Shown: positions 61,960 to 64,000 of the stretch, piece by piece
Layout of the letters: each line of letters begins with the position of its first letter
How positions within the stretch are numbered: position 1 is the stretch's first letter
Source of the DNA: Oxyruncus cristatus
Lineage: Eukaryota; Chordata; Aves; Passeriformes; Cotingidae
DNA: 64,000 nucleotides
NCBI GenBank assembly: GCA_013399855.1
Contig: VXAY01005880.1
Span: 451,712 to 515,711, forward strand
Reading direction: 5' to 3'
The notes under the pieces: generated by a model
Seen by the model: the letters and a program-made list of their open reading frames with translations, nothing else
Databases searched by the model: none
Told to the model about the DNA's origin: nothing
Translations under genes and position numbers: made by a program

Positions 61960-62819
61960 CTAAAATAAAAGGTGCCCAAATTAGTAATGTACGTAGTCAG
62001 TGCTGCAACATCTGAGTTGGTGCTACTGAAAGAGATACTACCTTTTAAGACTGCCATTTTTATCATTTTTTATTACATTTTATCACATTTTTATTACTGC
62101 TGCTGGGTGTCCCTACAAATATCATCCCCTGGAATGCAAATTATTGCCGATCTGAACTTTCAGAAAGCAGCAAGCTTATGAGTGTCTTATAAAGACAATC
62201 CTAGTACACCCTGAAGTTAATACATGAGAAGGCAGTAGACACTACTATGTAAGATTAAGATATAATTTCGGAAAGTGTGACTCATTATTTCTTGAAGTTA
62301 ACAATACTGTGGAATTGTTCTTTTAGTGGAAAAAAATAGCTTTAATCTATTTCATGTTGATTTAGTTTATACTAATGTGACCTAATGTTAGCAACAAAAT
62401 GAAAAGCCACTGCATTTCGCAGGAGACCACGGCCAAGTGCAGTCAGGCATTAGCAGTCACCTGGAAACATCTGTCAGGAACAGTAATGTCACTGGGTACC
62501 TTGTCATGGTTCCATAAGCATACCTGCACACACAAATACGGGCAAGCACACATAAATACGAGCAAACACTACAAAACTGTTCTTACTAGTTGGCCTGAGT
62601 TTTAGCAAGGGAGATTTGCTCAGATACCAGACATTCCTTGCCAGGCAGGCCAAGGAAGCTCTGCAACAGGCTCCCTCGGGAGCCCGCATGGGCTGCATCA
62701 CCGGCAGTCACCGAAGACCACTCTGACAGTGCAAGTAGGGTGACCTTCGGGCATTTATAATTTCTATGTCTGGGTAAAAGCCAGCTCATGTTGGCAGTCA
62801 CAAGTGAGACACGGCCACT
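61960..62819 (-). other. Probable NEK5 5' UTR intron
   Basis: Lies between the acceptor of the ATG exon and the CpG island. No coding content could be supported. Confidence 0.5.
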
Positions 62820-63430
62820 CGGGACAGATGAGCCTCTCACCCCGGCGTGCCGAGCTGCCCGCGGGAAGAGGTGCATTGCCCGCTAGGCTCAGCCCCGCAT
62901 CCACAGGCGACACCCGTGTCCCCCGCCACCCGGGGAGGGCAGCTTCATGGCCGGGGCGCGGGGGAGGGGAGGGCAGCAGGACCTACACCGACTCACGGGT
63001 GGTGGTCTACAGCCGTGCTCGGGGCCGGGGCAGAGGCAGCGCGGGTGGCGCGGGGAGGGGATGCCGCCGGCATTCCCGCCGGGGCACCGCTCTCCGCCGA
63101 CCTTCCCGCTCCCGCTGTCCTGCCGTCCCCATGGCGACGGGACGCGCCGGCGGATAGCCCTTGCCGATGCCTCCCTCCCCTGCAGACCTGCTCGGCTCGG
63201 CCGGGCCCGGCCCGGCCAGCTCCGGCCTCGGCCTCGGCAGCCGCCGTGGTTGCCGGCGGGGGTCGCGGTACCTGAGCGCGCTCAGCCGCCGTCGGAGCCC
63301 GCACGGCCGAGAAGGGAGAGGGAGGAGTAGGACGAGGAGGAGGAGCCGGTCCCGGGCTCCGCACCCCCGCCGGAGGTGTGGCGTTTGCAGCGGCCTTCGG
63401 GAGCAACAGGAGCCCTTATCTCCCTTACGC
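62820..63430 (-). promoter_or_regulatory. NEK5: CpG island, probable NEK5 promoter and 5' non-coding exon
   Basis: Very GC- and CpG-rich, sharply bounded by AT-rich flanks, about 1-1.5 kb upstream of the NEK5 ATG exon, which has its own splice acceptor. Two minus-strand donor candidates could end a non-coding first exon: CAG|gtaccg (exon end 63272) and CCC|gtgagt (exon end 62997). There is no TATA box. The overlapping long open frames on both strands reflect GC content only. Confidence 0.7.
63125..63138. promoter_or_regulatory. NEK5: RFX X-box-like motif in the NEK5 CpG island
   Basis: GTCCCCATGGCGAC fits the X-box consensus GTHNYYATRRNAAC at all but one position. X-boxes bind RFX factors, which activate ciliary genes. 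NEK5 is expressed in multiciliated cells, so the placement makes sense. It is a single short motif in a GC-rich region, so chance is possible. Confidence 0.45.
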
Positions 63431-64000
63431 AAAACGCCCGCTCCGCCCACGACAAGAGACTTTTGAGTGGTCAGTAACAGAAGTGGCCCGAAAGCAAATC
63501 TCGACTGACTCAAGTTGTTGAATCCTTGGTGGAAACTCAAGTACCAGTCAACGAGCAATAGGGGAGGTGCAACAGGAACTGGCTCCATACCAAATCTACA
63601 GCTTTTCTAAAGCTTTCCTTGAGTATTATTCTCCAATATTATTTACTACATGGACATTGTCCGGAACGGCTTCCCCAGGAGAACCCTGCTGAGAGTGCGC
63701 TCTCCTCTGCCACACTTGTCTTGTAAAGTCTCTAGTACCCAGTAGCCAACACAGAGCCCAAACACGACATTGCCCATAGCGCTCTCTGAAGTTTGTCCTA
63801 ACTTAGGAACAAATTTGCTTCCTTTCACACATGCAATGGCATAAAAAAACCCCTTTTCATTGAATTAAGGCAAAAGTTCAGTCTCAAGAGTTTTCAGGGG
63901 ACTAACTGCATGAACTAAAGCCTTAAATGTTTAGCATAGCTAAGCATCTCCCATAATAGGCCCTTCAGGTAACATCACTTACTCTTAGTATGTATGTATG
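63431..64000. other. Right flank beyond the NEK5 CpG island
   Basis: Ordinary-looking sequence. In human, NEK3 lies on this side, but no NEK3 exon could be read here on the minus strand. Confidence 0.5.

Noticed and set aside
62993..63588. 193-codon minus-strand frame, plus overlapping 117-142 codon plus-strand frames in the CpG island
   Set aside because: Long frames on both strands in several phases are expected from GC-rich DNA. The Arg/Pro/Ala-rich translations show no domain, and the region behaves as a promoter.
63431..64000. NEK3 3' exons
   Set aside because: Synteny predicts NEK3 on this side, but no kinase or NEK3 tail could be read. It probably lies further right.

Overview
This is vertebrate nuclear DNA, almost certainly from a bird. 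The three genes are split into exons with GT-AG introns whose reading phases join cleanly. The interspersed repeats are almost all CR1 LINE fragments, recognisable from 3' tails of the attctgtgattctatgaat type and from reverse-transcriptase and endonuclease remnants. The proteins look sauropsid/avian. There are no bacterial, plasmid, phage or CRISPR features. The gene order ATP7B(-), ALG11(+), NEK5(-) matches the conserved vertebrate block on human 13q14.

Layout. From 664 to 16,436 on the minus strand lie coding exons 1-10 of ATP7B, the P1B-type copper ATPase. They cover 915 residues: all six copper-binding domains, the first transmembrane helices and the actuator domain up to the TG of the TGE motif. 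Exon 11 onward is off the left edge. From 16.5 to 29.2 kb is a 12.8 kb divergent intergenic interval holding several CR1 fragments and, at its right end, a CpG island. From 29,255 to 34,432 on the plus strand is the complete four-exon ALG11 (491 aa). ALG11 and NEK5 are tail to tail about 1.9 kb apart, with a CR1 endonuclease remnant between them. From 36,368 to 61,935 on the minus strand is a complete NEK5 coding sequence. I assembled it from 21 exons into an uninterrupted 779-codon frame (2,340 nt including stop). A second CpG island at about 62.8-63.4 kb is the likely NEK5 promoter. Nothing genic is seen in the last 0.6 kb.

The genes do not form a pathway. ATP7B exports or loads copper in the secretory pathway, ALG11 builds the lipid-linked N-glycan precursor on the cytosolic face of the ER, and NEK5 is a NIMA-family kinase linked to centrosomes and cilia. 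They are together because of conserved synteny.

I found no new biological system. The points most worth a second look are these: (i) the C-terminal tail of NEK5 contains a tandem symmetric-exon duplication and runs past the end of the human protein; (ii) ATP7B has an 83-residue first coding exon unlike the short mammalian one, and may be spliced from the CpG island it would share with ALG11; (iii) the ALG11 start codon sits in a near-perfect TISU/YY1 element; (iv) a near-consensus RFX X-box lies in the NEK5 CpG island. All calls come from reading the sequence and from recalled knowledge of the families; no database search was run.
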